DNA of 46,905 bases from Opitutia bacterium (GTDB lineage Bacteria > Verrucomicrobiota > Verrucomicrobiia > Opitutales > Opitutaceae), in contig JACRHS010000012.1 in assembly GCA_016217595.1 (NCBI GenBank), positions 1-46,905 of the forward strand, written 5' to 3'. Below, piece after piece: positions 1-9,829 of the stretch. The translations under genes were made by a program, and so were the position numbers. The number at the start of each line of letters is the position of its first letter. Position 1 is the stretch's first letter. Below the pieces are notes generated by a model. It did not search any database. It was not told where the DNA came from and saw nothing but the letters and a program-made list of their open reading frames with translations.

Positions 1-90
1 TCACGCTCCCTCGCATTGAGAAGCACCGGCTGCGCTCCATCTATCCTTCGTCCGTCAACCTCGCCACCGCACCTTAACGCACCTCCGCGA

Positions 91-122
91 GTGTTACCCA
101 TGTGTCCGAACACCTGTTACCC
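91..122. repeat. Possible insertion-sequence end remnant
   Basis: The heptamer GTTACCC occurs twice as a direct repeat (93-99 and 116-122) around a short inverted motif (GTGT at 102-105, ACAC at 110-113). This look is reminiscent of sequence upstream of some IS481/IS21-type transposases. That comparison is from memory, and no transposase is visible in the window. Any element would lie mainly to the left of position 1. Confidence 0.25.
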
Positions 123-147
123 TTGTCTCCGGCCCAAACAGTCTCAA

Positions 148-222
148 GACGCTCGACGCGCGTTGGGGACAAAGCGCGCCACCTTCCGGTCGATTGATTC
201 GCATTTGGAGAGCCACCCATGC
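148..222 (+). repeat. Dispersed repeat, copy A, with TTGGGG-loop hairpin
   Basis: About 75 bp that match 37568-37641 closely, including the hairpin core CGCGCGTTGGGGACAAAGCG and a downstream block ending in GCCACCCATGC. In this copy the hairpin has one mismatch compared with the perfect palindrome in the 37.5-kb copy. A shorter third copy of the core lies at 35718-35745. The repeat is intergenic in all three places. Confidence 0.75.
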
Positions 223-462
223 GCCCCGTGCTACCGCCGCCCGCTGGTATTGCGATGCATGCGATTCAAATCCGGGTTTTCCGTGCCATCTGTGGTTCAC
301 GTCTTCCTTTTCGTGTTTTTGGTGGGTTTCGTGGTGAGAAATTTTCCGTGGATCGGCCAGTGCGGCGCCATGGGGCTGCCTGTCTCTCCATCGATAGCGG
401 CCTGATTTGTTTCGAAGGGCGGTCGCTTATTCCTTTTCTCAGCTTCACGCGAGTATCGGGCC

Positions 463-526
463 TTCCGCTTTATGAACACCATCGTCAATCTACAATAGGT
501 ATAGAGTTTCGGGAACCGACGGCATA
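463..526 (+). repeat. Dispersed repeat, second block
   Basis: The segment beginning with TTATGAACACCATCGTCAAT matches 37504-37566 (there TTATGAACACCACCGCCAGT), followed in both by a similar AT-rich stretch with ATAGA and TCGGG. At 37.5 kb this block sits directly before the hairpin block. Here it lies about 240 bp after it, so the order is swapped or two truncated copies are present. Confidence 0.65.
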
Positions 527-681
527 AGGGTGCGTTCTGAAACGGAAGGAAAGGGGAGGGGGGACGGTCAAGACAGATGCGCCACGCTGTGGTCGTTACT
601 CGGTATAGGCATTTATAATAACGATATTGGGAAGATGATGGGCTTTGGTTTGTGCTCTCGGCGGTGCGTTGGATTTGTACT

Positions 682-1164
682 TTAGCCGGTGGCGGCGAGG
701 GCGACGAGGTCGTCGGCGGAGAAGACTTTTTCGATGTCGAGGATGATGATGAATTGTCCGTCACGCCGGCCGAGGCCGAGGATCAAGTCGGTGCGCCAGC
801 GCAGGCCCAACGCGGGCGGGTCGTTGATGTCGTCCGGCTCCAGTTCGATCACTTCGTGCACGGCGTCGGCGAGGCCGCCGGCCACCACGATCTCACCGTC
901 GAGCGTCAGTTCGAGGACGACGATGCGGGTGTTGAGCGTATCGGGGGCGGGAGGCAGACCGAATTTCCGCCGCAAGTCCACGACCGGGATGGCATGATCG
1001 CGGACGTTGACCACCCCGCGCAGGTAGCCCGGCGCCGTGGGGACTTGGGTGATGTGACTAAGGTCGAGGACTTCGCGGGTCTTGAAGACGTTGACCGCAA
1101 AAAGCTCTCCGCCCAAACGAAACGTAAGGTAACGGGCGGTGGTGGTGATTTTCGCCGTGCTCAT
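682..1164 (-). CDS. cheW: Chemotaxis coupling protein CheW
   Basis: 160 residues, a full-length single CheW domain. CheW is the cytoplasmic adaptor that links chemoreceptors to the histidine kinase CheA. The N-terminal part shows the typical RYLTFRLGGELFAVNVFKTREV start, a central YLRGVVNVRDHAIPVVDLRR stretch, and a closing segment in which the domain returns to a hydrophobic strand (FIIILDIEKV). It lies 18 bp downstream of the chemoreceptor gene on the same strand, so the two are probably cotranscribed. No cheA, cheY, cheR or cheB is visible in the window, so this receptor-CheW pair must work with kinase genes elsewhere. Family call is secure. Which array it serves is unknown. Confidence 0.93.
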   Translation of the reverse strand: MSTAKITTTARYLTFRLGGELFAVNVFKTREVLDLSHITQVPTAPGYLRGVVNVRDHAIPVVDLRRKFGLPPAPDTLNTRIVVLELTLDGEIVVAGGLADAVHEVIELEPDDINDPPALGLRWRTDLILGLGRRDGQFIIILDIEKVFSADDLVALAATG

Positions 1165-1182
1165 GGGACGAGAGGACGCAGC

Positions 1183-3603
1183 TCAGAAGCGGGTGAATTG
1201 GGCATCGAGGGAATCGTGACCGTTGTCGCCGAGATCGATGCTGACGCCATTATGGGAGCGGCGTTCGGGGTTGTGCGCCGGTTTCTCCGCGGGCGCAGGT
1301 TGGTGGTGGTGCGGCGCGGCATGATGCGGGGTCGGATGGTGCAAGTGCGTAGTGGTATGGTGGCGGTGCGGAGCCGGGTGGCTTGTGGGCTGACGCGGCG
1401 ACTGCGAATGGTGTGACGAGTGGGCGGCGTGTGGCGTGATGGTACCGCTGGCATTGTCGCTCACCTTGAAGAACTCGATGGCGCTTTGCAGTTGCTCGGC
1501 CTGGCTGGAGAGCTCTTCCGAGGAGGAGGCCATCTCTTCGGCGGCGGAGGCGTTTTGCTGAATCACTTTGTCGAGTTCGAGCAGGGCTTTGTTGATCTGC
1601 GTGGCGCCCGTGGCCTGCTCTTCGCTGCTGCCGGCGATCTCTTGCACCAGATCGGCCGTCTTGCGGATGTCGGGCACGAGTTTGTCGAGCATGCCGCCGG
1701 TGCCTTCGGCGAGTGCGACGCTGGCGGCGGAGAGCTGGCTGATCTCGCCGGCGGCCGTCTGGCTGCGTTCGGCGAGCTTGCGCACTTCGGAGGCGACGAC
1801 GGCAAAACCTTTGCCGTGTTCTCCGGCGCGGGCGGCTTCGATGGCGGCGTTGAGGGCGAGCAGGTCGGTCTGGCGCGCGATTTCCTCGATGATCGAGGTT
1901 TTCTGCGCGATCTCCTTCATGGCCTGAACGGTCTTGGTAACAGAAGCTCCCGCCTCCTGGGCGTCATGTGCGGCGTCCGAGGCGATCTTCCCGGTTTGCC
2001 GGGCATTCGTGGTGTTTTGCTGAATGGCGGTGGACGACTGGGTCATCGCCGAGGAAACCTGCTCCACGGAGGCGGCCTGCTCGGATGCGCCGGAGGAAAG
2101 GTTCTGGGTGGTGCTGGTGAGCTCCTCGCTGCTGGCGGCGACGTTTTCTGCGGCGCTCCGGACGTTGGAGACGACATCGCGGAGGTTGTGCACCATGGTG
2201 CGCAACGCGAGGCCGAGTGTGTCCTTTTCAGAGGCGAGTTTTACTTCCTGTCGAAGATCGCCTTCGCCGATCTGGAGGGCGAGTTGGGCCTTCGCATCGA
2301 GGGCTTCCGCCATGGCGTTGGCGGCGTGGGAGAGCTGACCAATCTCGTCGCGGGAATTGACGTGTACGCGGACGCTGAGGTCGCCGAGCGCGATGCGATC
2401 AAGTCCTTCGACCATGCGCACGATGGGGCGGGTGATGCCGCGGGCAATGAGCAGCCAGAGCAGGGCCGCGCCGGCGATGCAGAGGCCGAAAACGATCAGC
2501 AGGATGGTATTGCCGCGGTGATTGGCTTCCTGGATGGCGAGCACGCCTGCGTTGATTTCCTCTTCGTAGCCTCCGGCGCCAATGACCCAGTCCCACGGAG
2601 CGAAATACACATACTTCGCGATCTTCATGCGGGCGTGGCTTTCGCCGGGATTTTGCCAGAGGTACCGCTCCTCACCGGTCGCACCGGGTTTAAGGGCGAG
2701 CGCGCCGCGGACGATTTTTTGGATGAAGGGCTGGCCGTTGGCGTCGCGGGCCTCCCAGATGCATTCGCCGTCACGTTTGCCGCCCTGCGAGATGATATAG
2801 TTACCCTTGCTATCGAACACGTAGACGTACCCGGTTTTGCCAATGACCGTGCGCATGATCTGTTCGCGTATGCTCTTGGCGGTGTTCTCGGGCACGCCGA
2901 CGAAAACCATGCCGATCACGCGACCGGTGGCGTCGCGCATGGGCTCGTAGGCGGTGACATACCAAGCGTTGACGACGAAGGCGCGGCCGACGAAGCGCTC
3001 GCCGCGGAGCACGGTCTGAATCACGGGATTGGCAGTGCCGTCCGGGTTGAAGGCGGCGATGAACGTGTTAATCCCGCGGCGGCCGTCCTTGGTCTCGACG
3101 TTGGTGCTGACGCGCAACATGTCGCCGGTCTCGTTCATGCGTTGGAAGATCGTGCAGGCATCGCCCACGATGGTCTTCACGCGGTCGACCACGGGGGAGG
3201 GCTTTTTCAAATCGTCGTTGGGGGACAGGACGGTTTTGCCGATGAGCAATTGCGGCAACGCCACCGTCTGCTCTTGATTGGTTAATTGATTGCGGGCTTG
3301 CCACGTCACGGTGGTGGGCCCGAGAGAGGTGCCGCCTGCTTGGGCCAGAGTCTCGACGGCGACGTTCAAATCATAGGCCACCTTGTGCTGCAGCACCTCT
3401 TGTTGGGTAACCAACATCGTGTGAATACCCTCGACGATATGAGTGAGGTCGGCGGAAGCGAGGAGACCACTTTCGTGCGCGGCGGTGGCCTCGTTGCGTT
3501 GTCCTTGCCAGATAACGATGACGCCGAAAACGAGGAGGGGAATGCTCGAGCCAAGAATGCCAAACGCGAGCAGTTTACGACAGATGGTCCAGTGGGTTTT
3601 CAT
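1183..3603 (-). CDS. Methyl-accepting chemotaxis protein with Cache sensor and His-rich tail
   Basis: 806 residues counted from the ATG at 3603; an upstream in-frame ATG at 3645 would add 14 residues that precede the membrane segment and look non-coding. Order of parts: membrane helix (about 10-32), periplasmic Cache-type ligand-binding region (about 40-360, with the [16 protein letters not shown] pattern at 255-270), second helix (366-388), HAMP (388-440), then the signalling coiled coil with the hairpin tip around [20 protein letters not shown] at 574-593. After the signalling domain comes an unusual tail (about 720-780) very rich in His, Pro and Thr. The last five residues, QFTRF, fit the aromatic-x-x-aromatic pattern of CheR/CheB docking pentapeptides. 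Followed by cheW. Confidence 0.92.
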   Translation of the reverse strand: MKTHWTICRKLLAFGILGSSIPLLVFGVIVIWQGQRNEATAAHESGLLASADLTHIVEGIHTMLVTQQEVLQHKVAYDLNVAVETLAQAGGTSLGPTTVTWQARNQLTNQEQTVALPQLLIGKTVLSPNDDLKKPSPVVDRVKTIVGDACTIFQRMNETGDMLRVSTNVETKDGRRGINTFIAAFNPDGTANPVIQTVLRGERFVGRAFVVNAWYVTAYEPMRDATGRVIGMVFVGVPENTAKSIREQIMRTVIGKTGYVYVFDSKGNYIISQGGKRDGECIWEARDANGQPFIQKIVRGALALKPGATGEERYLWQNPGESHARMKIAKYVYFAPWDWVIGAGGYEEEINAGVLAIQEANHRGNTILLIVFGLCIAGAALLWLLIARGITRPIVRMVEGLDRIALGDLSVRVHVNSRDEIGQLSHAANAMAEALDAKAQLALQIGEGDLRQEVKLASEKDTLGLALRTMVHNLRDVVSNVRSAAENVAASSEELTSTTQNLSSGASEQAASVEQVSSAMTQSSTAIQQNTTNARQTGKIASDAAHDAQEAGASVTKTVQAMKEIAQKTSIIEEIARQTDLLALNAAIEAARAGEHGKGFAVVASEVRKLAERSQTAAGEISQLSAASVALAEGTGGMLDKLVPDIRKTADLVQEIAGSSEEQATGATQINKALLELDKVIQQNASAAEEMASSSEELSSQAEQLQSAIEFFKVSDNASGTITPHAAHSSHHSQSPRQPTSHPAPHRHHTTTHLHHPTPHHAAPHHHQPAPAEKPAHNPERRSHNGVSIDLGDNGHDSLDAQFTRF

Positions 3604-3905
3604 GGAGGGGCGGGAACAGAGCGGGTGAACAGAGTAACAATGCAAGGATAGCTAGAGAGTCAGGATCGGCGGTGTGAGCGGGGCTCGCTGCGTGGCTGGC
3701 GGAGCGGGCGACTGTAACTGCTAATCCTGGCTCGAAGAAAAAACTGCCAATCAGGTGGGCTGACTGGGGCTGGTTAGGCCTAGATATCGGCACAAAACAT
3801 ACCTTTATTAGCGAAACTTTCCCTATGAGCGGCAGGCTGATGGTATTATGAAATTTTAACTAACTTGCCTTGTCGTGGCGCTGCCATGTCCTCGACGGGC
3901 TGACC
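3604..3905. promoter_or_regulatory. Divergent intergenic region, receptor and TonB receptor
   Basis: About 300 bp between two divergent starts. The half near the TonB-receptor gene is AT-rich (3795-3870) and includes TATTAT at 3844-3849, which could serve as a -10 element for the plus-strand gene. I see no riboswitch consensus, no clear palindromic operator and no small ORF worth calling. Confidence 0.35.
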
Positions 3906-5990
3906 ATGACGAACCCAGTTACACGTTCAGTGAAAAACCGCGGCGTTGCGGCGTGGAGAACTGCGGGAGTGCTGCTGACGCTGACAGGTCTTTTTGGCCA
4001 CCAGGTGACAGCCGAAGAGCCCGTGCGCATGGCACCTTGGGTGATCGAAGCGAGCGCCACGGATTTCCGGTTAAATGCCGCCACCGGCTGGGTGCCGCGC
4101 GACGCGTGGGCAGGGCGTTCGGCCGATACGCTGCGCACGATGTTGGGCGGTGTGCCGGGGCTGATCATGCAGGAAAGTTTTGGCGGCTTCGAACCGCCGC
4201 GCCTTTCGCTGCGCGGCTCCGGCGTACAGAGCGCGCCCTCTAGTCGTGGACTGGCCTTGCTGCTCGACGGACTGCCGCTGAGTCTGGCCGACGGATCCTT
4301 CAACAGCGCGCTCTATGATCCACAGCTGGGCAACGAGCTCGCGGTGTTTCGCGGCGGCGACGGCTGGCGGCTGTCGCCGTTGACCATGGGCGGAGCGCTC
4401 GATCTGCGCACGCCGGCCAGTGCGAGCACAGGGACGACGGATTTGCACGCCGAAGCAGGCGGAGGCAATGCCTGGCGGGGCGCGGCCAGCGGTAGCGCCG
4501 CCCTGATGGGCTTCGCGGGATATGGCGCGGCCACCTACGCCCGCCAGGAAGGGTGGCGGGCCAACAGCGAACAGGAGCGCACCAGTCTGCTGGGTAAGCT
4601 CAGCCGCAGCTTGAGCCCAGGGAATACCACCACGGTGGAAGCGTTGCATGTGCGCGCGCGCTATGGCGTGCCGGGTCCGCTCACGCTGGCTATGGTGCAG
4701 GCCACGCCGCGTGCGGTGTCGGCGGATGTCGTGCGTGATCAACCGTACCGCGATGCGGAAGTCTGGCGGCTGGGCGTGGGCACGGCGACCGAGCAACCAA
4801 ACTTTGGTTACGAAGCCAAACTCGCCTGGCAGCATACCGCGGATTTTTTCCAGCAGTTGCAGGCCAACGGAATTTCCGATTCGCGCAGCGATGACCTCAG
4901 CTTGCGCGCCAGCACGCGGGGGCAGGGAATGCTGGCCGGACAGGAACACCGCCCGAGCGCACAAGTGATCGCGACGCGCGGCTGGCGGGAATTGCGTCGC
5001 TATAACAACGACTCCGGGCGCAGCGGCGCGCTCTTCGGCCGGGATGGGCTTTACGCCACCCAGGCCGCGCTGTTGCTGGAGGATCGCGTGACGCTGCACC
5101 GCAGCGTGAGCGCCACGCTCGGCATTGCCGCCACGAGCGCCACGCGCGAAATCGCCGACCGCGGCGAAGTTGCCGGCGCTGCGCCGACGCAGCTGCGACT
5201 GCATTGGACGGAGCTGCAACCGCAGGCGACCGTCACCTGGGCGTTGCGACCGGAGTTGACCGCGTTTGCCGGCGTCGCGCGGACGGCGGAACCGCCGACT
5301 TTCGATGACTTGCTAATCGTCGGTGGCGCGTACCCGCGTCTGGCGCGGCGCAGTCAGGCGCTCGCCCTGCAACGCGCGACCACATGGGAGGCCGGAGTGC
5401 GCGGGCGCAGCGGTTCGGTGCGTTGGGACGCGACAGTGTATCGGGCGAATTGGTCCAACGAAATTCTGCGGCTCGCCGATGCGCGGGGTGTGGCGCGCGG
5501 CGCGGTGAATGCCGGCCCGACGCGTCATACCGGACTGGAAGCCGCGGTGCATTGGCGGCTGCTCGACGGGGCGCACCGGCTCACGTTCAACGCCTCGGGC
5601 GTGTGGACGCGCTGTATTTTTGTCGGCGACACCTTGTTTGGCGAGAACCGGCTGGCCGGCGTGCCGCCCGTGGTTGGTGTGCTGGATTTGGTTTACGAAC
5701 ATCCTCGCGGCTACTTCCTCGGAACCGGAGTGGACGGCACCGCCGGCAAGACGCCGGTGGATCACGCCGGCCGGATGGTATACGGCGGGCAGACGAGCTT
5801 AAATGCGCGCGCAGGCTGGCGGTCGCGGGCGGGGTGGATGTTCTTTGTCGAGGCGCGCAATCTTGCCGATCGCAACGCCATCGCGAGCACCGCCGGGGTG
5901 CTCGATGTCGTGCGCAATCCCGCTGCAACCGCGATCTTCCTGCCCACCGCGCCGCGCCGCTTCACCGTGGGCTGCGAGTGGCGGCGCTGA
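3906..5990 (+). CDS. TonB-dependent outer-membrane receptor
   Basis: 694 residues from the ATG at 3906; the frame is open further upstream but the added residues precede the signal peptide. A signal peptide (about 1-37, ending HQVTAEE) is followed by a plug domain whose motifs are clear: LGGVPGLIMQESFGG, LSLRGSG, LLLDGLPLSLADG and GGALDLRTP. A long beta-barrel then follows, with alternating aromatic strands and many Arg residues, ending in a final strand RFTVGCEWRR with an atypical C-terminus (the usual last residue is aromatic). Such proteins import iron complexes, cobalamin or glycans using TonB energy. No neighbouring gene indicates the ligand. It converges on rnr with a 30-bp gap. Function as a transporter is secure, substrate is not. 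Confidence 0.85.
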   Translation: MTNPVTRSVKNRGVAAWRTAGVLLTLTGLFGHQVTAEEPVRMAPWVIEASATDFRLNAATGWVPRDAWAGRSADTLRTMLGGVPGLIMQESFGGFEPPRLSLRGSGVQSAPSSRGLALLLDGLPLSLADGSFNSALYDPQLGNELAVFRGGDGWRLSPLTMGGALDLRTPASASTGTTDLHAEAGGGNAWRGAASGSAALMGFAGYGAATYARQEGWRANSEQERTSLLGKLSRSLSPGNTTTVEALHVRARYGVPGPLTLAMVQATPRAVSADVVRDQPYRDAEVWRLGVGTATEQPNFGYEAKLAWQHTADFFQQLQANGISDSRSDDLSLRASTRGQGMLAGQEHRPSAQVIATRGWRELRRYNNDSGRSGALFGRDGLYATQAALLLEDRVTLHRSVSATLGIAATSATREIADRGEVAGAAPTQLRLHWTELQPQATVTWALRPELTAFAGVARTAEPPTFDDLLIVGGAYPRLARRSQALALQRATTWEAGVRGRSGSVRWDATVYRANWSNEILRLADARGVARGAVNAGPTRHTGLEAAVHWRLLDGAHRLTFNASGVWTRCIFVGDTLFGENRLAGVPPVVGVLDLVYEHPRGYFLGTGVDGTAGKTPVDHAGRMVYGGQTSLNARAGWRSRAGWMFFVEARNLADRNAIASTAGVLDVVRNPAATAIFLPTAPRRFTVGCEWRR

Positions 5991-6020
5991 CGGCGTGAGA
6001 CAAGCGGAGTCCGCCTGTGC

Positions 6021-8267
6021 TCAATCGGCCGGGCGGAAATCGAGCGTGCGCCGGTAGCGATCCACTTTGTCGACCACAACGTCGAGTTCCGCGCCGAGCG
6101 CGAAACGCTTGCGCTTGCGGCGTCCGACGAGCGCCGAGCCGTCCGGGTTGCGGACATAGTTGTCGTCCACCAGCGCGCTCGCCGGCACCAGTCCGAAGGC
6201 CTTTGACTCGACCAGCTCGATAAAAAATCCGTTGGCGCGCACATCGGTGATGACGGCGCGGAAACGGGTGCGCTGGCGCTTGGCGCACTCGCGCTCGAAG
6301 AATTCGAGGAGCTTGATCTTTTGCGACTCGCGCTCGGCCTCCTGGGAATTCGTTTCGGTCAGGCTGAGGTGTTCGCCGAGCGCGTCCAACCGCGGCAGAT
6401 CGTAATCGAAGCGATAATGCGCCGGGGCCGGATGGCCGCCGCATTTGATCAGGTAGTGCTCGAGCACGCGGTGCACCGCGAGGTCGGAGTACCGGCGGAT
6501 GGGCGAGGTGAAGTGCGTGTAATCTTTTTTGTTGAGCCCGTAGTGGCCGTCCGCGGTGGCGCGGTAGCAGGCTTTGCGCAGATTGCGCAGGAACTGGGTC
6601 CGCAGCACGTAGCCCTGCGGGTGCGTCCGCAGCGTTTCGAGCAGCTTCACCGCTTCGCTGCGCTTGGTCAGATCGCCGCAGTGCACGCCGAAGGTGGAGA
6701 CGAATTTGCGGTACTCGGAGAGCTTGTCGGCGTCGGGCTCGTCGTGCACGCGGTAGAGCGACGGCAGTTTGTTGGAACGCGTCAGGCGCGCCAGCGCTTC
6801 GTTGGCCGCGAGCATGAACTCCTCGACCAATTGATGGCTTTCGTCGTGGACGACATTTTCCAACCGGTCCGCGTAGCCCTCGGCGTCGACGTAAATTTTC
6901 GTCTCGGGCATGTCGAGGTCGAGGCTGCCGTGCGCCATGCGGTCGGTGCGGAGGCGGCGCGCGATCGCCCAGAGTTTGCGAATCCAGCTCTGCAAATCGA
7001 CGAGTTCGAGATCGGTCAGGCTGCTCAGGGCGCGGCCGGTTGAGCCGGTCTGATGTTTCGCCGGCAGCGGGAGTGCGCGCACCCGGTCGAGGTTGTTCTC
7101 GAACATCAGCGCGTAGGCCTGCCGGTAGGTGAGGCGCTTGCGGCTGCGGATAACGGTGTTGGCATAGGCCGTGGCCTTGAGCTTGCCGGCGCGGTCGAAG
7201 GTGAGAAACACCGCTTTCGTGAGCCGGTTCTCGGCTTCCACGAGCGAGCACAGTCCGTTGGACAACCGCTCCGGCAGCATGGGCACAACCGTGCCGACGA
7301 GGTAAGTGGAGTTGCCGCGGCTTTGCGCTTCGCGGTCGAGCGCAGTGCCGGGCCGCACGTAGTACGACACGTCGGCAATGTGCACGCCGACGCGCACCTC
7401 GCCGTGGTCCAGCGTTTCGAGCGAAAGTGCGTCGTCGAAATCCTTGGCGTCGTCGGGATCGATGGTGAACGTCGGCACCTGCCGGTAATCGAGGCGGTTG
7501 ACGAGGTCGGGCGGACGCACGCGGTCGGGCATGGCGGCCGCTTCGCGTTCGACATCGGCGGGAAACTTCGGGTCGAGGTTGAACTTCTCGTAGACGCCGA
7601 GCAGTTCGGCGCGCGGCTCGAAGGTGCGCCCGAGCCGCTGGGTCACCTCGCCGGTGATGGGATCGCTGCGGCGCAACCACGGATCGAGTTTGACCACCAC
7701 TTTGTCGCCGACGGTCGGGATGGGACGGAAGGCCTGGCCCGCCGGGTCGCGCACGGCGACCGGTTGCGACAAACGCGGATCGTCCGGCAAAATCTGAAAA
7801 TGCCGACCGGCGCGTTGCAAGGTGCCGACGACCGTTTCGCGCGCACGTTCCAACACGCGGAGCACGCGGCCGGTCGCCTCGGTGCCGCGGCCGTCGCGCC
7901 GCGTCTGCCGGTGCGCGTAGCAACGCACCGCCACGCGGTCGCCGTGCAACGCCACATCGGTGTCGTCGCTCGCGATCTGGATCGCCTCATCGTCATCGCC
8001 CACGCGCACGTTGTCGGGCACGACAAAGGCCGAACCGCCGGCGCGAAACCGGATGTGGCCGGTGATCTCGCCCTCGGCGCCGCGGAGCTTGAGGCGGTCG
8101 CCCTCGACGCGGAGCAATTCGCCGCTGGCTAGGAGCCGGCGCACCTCGTGGGCGAGCACGGCGCGTTGCTTCTTGGGCAGCGCGAGTTGGCGGAGGAGAG
8201 TCGTTTCGTTGGCCGGCCGGTAGGCAGGTTCGGCCAGATGGGCCAGCAGGCGGTCGCGCAAGTTCAT
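6021..8267 (-). CDS. rnr: Ribonuclease R
   Basis: 748 residues, the usual length for the RNase II/R exoribonuclease family, which degrades structured RNA from 3' to 5'. The N-terminal winged-helix-like part (1-60) is followed by cold-shock OB domains (about 65-230), the catalytic RNB domain (about 250-590) with the signature TIDPDDAKDFDDALSLE at 268-284, whose aspartates bind the catalytic magnesium, and a C-terminal S1 domain (about 655-745). The lysine-rich extension found at the end of many proteobacterial RNase R proteins is almost absent. It is divergent from glgA, with 67 bp between the starts, and is probably monocistronic. RNase II is the alternative label, but the N-terminal helix-turn-helix favours RNase R. 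Confidence 0.93.
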   Translation of the reverse strand: MNLRDRLLAHLAEPAYRPANETTLLRQLALPKKQRAVLAHEVRRLLASGELLRVEGDRLKLRGAEGEITGHIRFRAGGSAFVVPDNVRVGDDDEAIQIASDDTDVALHGDRVAVRCYAHRQTRRDGRGTEATGRVLRVLERARETVVGTLQRAGRHFQILPDDPRLSQPVAVRDPAGQAFRPIPTVGDKVVVKLDPWLRRSDPITGEVTQRLGRTFEPRAELLGVYEKFNLDPKFPADVEREAAAMPDRVRPPDLVNRLDYRQVPTFTIDPDDAKDFDDALSLETLDHGEVRVGVHIADVSYYVRPGTALDREAQSRGNSTYLVGTVVPMLPERLSNGLCSLVEAENRLTKAVFLTFDRAGKLKATAYANTVIRSRKRLTYRQAYALMFENNLDRVRALPLPAKHQTGSTGRALSSLTDLELVDLQSWIRKLWAIARRLRTDRMAHGSLDLDMPETKIYVDAEGYADRLENVVHDESHQLVEEFMLAANEALARLTRSNKLPSLYRVHDEPDADKLSEYRKFVSTFGVHCGDLTKRSEAVKLLETLRTHPQGYVLRTQFLRNLRKACYRATADGHYGLNKKDYTHFTSPIRRYSDLAVHRVLEHYLIKCGGHPAPAHYRFDYDLPRLDALGEHLSLTETNSQEAERESQKIKLLEFFERECAKRQRTRFRAVITDVRANGFFIELVESKAFGLVPASALVDDNYVRNPDGSALVGRRKRKRFALGAELDVVVDKVDRYRRTLDFRPAD

Positions 8268-8334
8268 ATATTTGGCGGCGCCGGGGCCGCGATTTCGGTT
8301 GGATTTAACGTCGCCGCTGGCTAAGCACGGCGCG

Positions 8335-9777
8335 ATGAAAATCGTCCATGTCGCCAGCGAATTGTTTCCCTATGTGAAAACCGGCGGGCTAGCCGACGCC
8401 GTGGGATCGCTCGCGACGACCTTGGCCGGACGCGGACACGAGGTGGCGGTCTTCCTGCCCGGCTATCGCGCGGTCCTGGAACATCCCGAGGCCACCAAGG
8501 CCGAGCGCCGCCTGCGCCTGCGCATCGAGATGGGCGACCGCTATTTCACCGGCGAGGTTTGGGCATTTTCGCCGCGCAAAAATCTCACCATTTATCTGAT
8601 TTGCCGCGACGAACTCTTCGACCGGCGCGGGCTGTACGGCAACGGCGAGCGCGATTACGAGGACAACTTCCACCGGTTCCTCTATTTTCAGAAGGGCGTG
8701 ATTGAGGCGCTGCGCCTGCTCGGGTTGAACGCCGATGTCGTGCATTGCCACGACTGGCAGACCGGGTTGCTGCCGTTGTTGCTGCGCTACACGGAGCGCC
8801 GGCAGGGCATGACACTGGCCGTCACCACGGTGTTCACGATTCACAACATCGCGTTTCAAGGACTGTTTCCCATGCGGTCCTATCACCGCACGAATCTGCC
8901 CGACGAGTTCAAGGGCATTGAGGGCGTCGAGTTTTATGGGCAGCTGAGTATGATGAAGGGCGGGCTGATCTACGCTGACCGCATCACGACGGTGAGCCCG
9001 CATTACGCGCAGGAAATCCAGACGCCGCTTTTCGGTTGCGGGCTGGAGGGCGTGGTGGCCTCGCGCGCCGAGGATCTGTCCGGTTTGATCAACGGCATCG
9101 ACACCGACGTGTGGAATCCCGCCAAGGATCGCCTGATCCCCGCGCGTTACTCGGTCACCGACCTCAGCGGCAAAGCCAAATGCCGCGCCGAACTACTCAG
9201 CGTGATGAAACTGGCGGCGACCGATGACACGCCGATCTACGGCATGGTTTGCCGGCTCGCCGAGCAGAAGGGCATCGATCTGCTCCTCGCGAATCAGGAT
9301 TTCTTCCTCCGGGAAAATGTCCGCCTGCTCGTGCTCGGCTCCGGCGAAAAACGCTACGAAAACGCCCTGCAAAGTCTCGTGACTGCCGCGCCCGACAAGA
9401 TCGCCCTGGCGACCCGCCTCGACGAAAAGATGAGTCACTGGATCGAGGCCGGCAGCGATTTCTTCGTGATGCCATCGCTGTTCGAGCCGTGCGGTCTCAA
9501 CCAGATGTACTCGCAAGCGTACGGCACGGTGCCGCTGACCAGTCGCGTCGGCGGATTGAGCGACACGGTGATCGACGCCGATCAAGCGCCCGCGGCCGGC
9601 ACAGGGCTGACCTATCCGGCGACCGCGGCCGGTTTGCGCGACGCCTTGCAGCGGTCGCAAAAACTATTCGCCGACCGGGCACGCTACGCCGAGGTGCAGC
9701 GCCGGGGCATGGAGCGCGATTTCAGCTGGGCCACCGCGGCGCAGGGTTACCAGCGGCTCTACGAAGGGTCGCTGTGA
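8335..9777 (+). CDS. glgA: Glycogen synthase (ADP-glucose type, GT5)
   Basis: 480 residues from the ATG at 8335. An in-frame ATG at 8272 is less likely because the family begins directly with the strand MKIVHVASELFPYVKTGGLA. The KTGGLAD motif at 16-22 is the ADP-glucose-binding signature. The GT5 acceptor-side motif HCHDWQT, the nucleotide-site region CRLAEQKGIDLL and the C-terminal signature SLFEPCGLNQMYSQAYGTVP are all present. The enzyme transfers glucose from ADP-glucose to the growing alpha-1,4-glucan. No other glycogen gene is adjacent. The gene ends 52 bp before the convergent lutC, with a strong hairpin between them. Confidence 0.94.
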   Translation: MKIVHVASELFPYVKTGGLADAVGSLATTLAGRGHEVAVFLPGYRAVLEHPEATKAERRLRLRIEMGDRYFTGEVWAFSPRKNLTIYLICRDELFDRRGLYGNGERDYEDNFHRFLYFQKGVIEALRLLGLNADVVHCHDWQTGLLPLLLRYTERRQGMTLAVTTVFTIHNIAFQGLFPMRSYHRTNLPDEFKGIEGVEFYGQLSMMKGGLIYADRITTVSPHYAQEIQTPLFGCGLEGVVASRAEDLSGLINGIDTDVWNPAKDRLIPARYSVTDLSGKAKCRAELLSVMKLAATDDTPIYGMVCRLAEQKGIDLLLANQDFFLRENVRLLVLGSGEKRYENALQSLVTAAPDKIALATRLDEKMSHWIEAGSDFFVMPSLFEPCGLNQMYSQAYGTVPLTSRVGGLSDTVIDADQAPAAGTGLTYPATAAGLRDALQRSQKLFADRARYAEVQRRGMERDFSWATAAQGYQRLYEGSL

Positions 9778-9782
9778 TCGAC

Positions 9783-9817
9783 CGCGCGTGCCGTGTCAGC
9801 AGGACGCGGCACGCGCG
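9783..9817. terminator. GC-rich hairpin between convergent genes
   Basis: Perfect 11-bp inverted repeat (CGCGCGTGCCG at 9783-9793 and its complement at 9807-9817) around a 13-base loop, lying between the stop codons of glgA and lutC. There is no T-run on either strand, so it is either a factor-assisted bidirectional terminator or simply an RNA-stabilising hairpin. Confidence 0.5.
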
Positions 9818-9829
9818 CGCAGCAGCACG

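Larger units (their letters stand above)
1..681. other. Non-coding stretch with dispersed repeats
   Basis: I see no convincing gene here. Several short open frames exist on both strands but none has a recognisable domain or sensible codon use. The region holds a possible insertion-sequence end (91-122), a hairpin-bearing repeat (148-222) and a second repeat block (463-526). Both blocks recur near 37.5 kb. Base composition drops in GC from about 570 to 650, next to the 3' end of cheW, and no clear terminator with a T-run was found. Confidence 0.6.

Noticed and set aside
16..764. Overlapping ORFs in the first 760 bp
   Set aside because: They contain dispersed repeats and shadow sequence, with no consistent start or domain; one overlaps the 3' end of cheW.
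3646..3905. Cobalamin riboswitch upstream of the TonB receptor
   Set aside because: I searched by eye for the B12 box and the conserved paired elements and did not find them.
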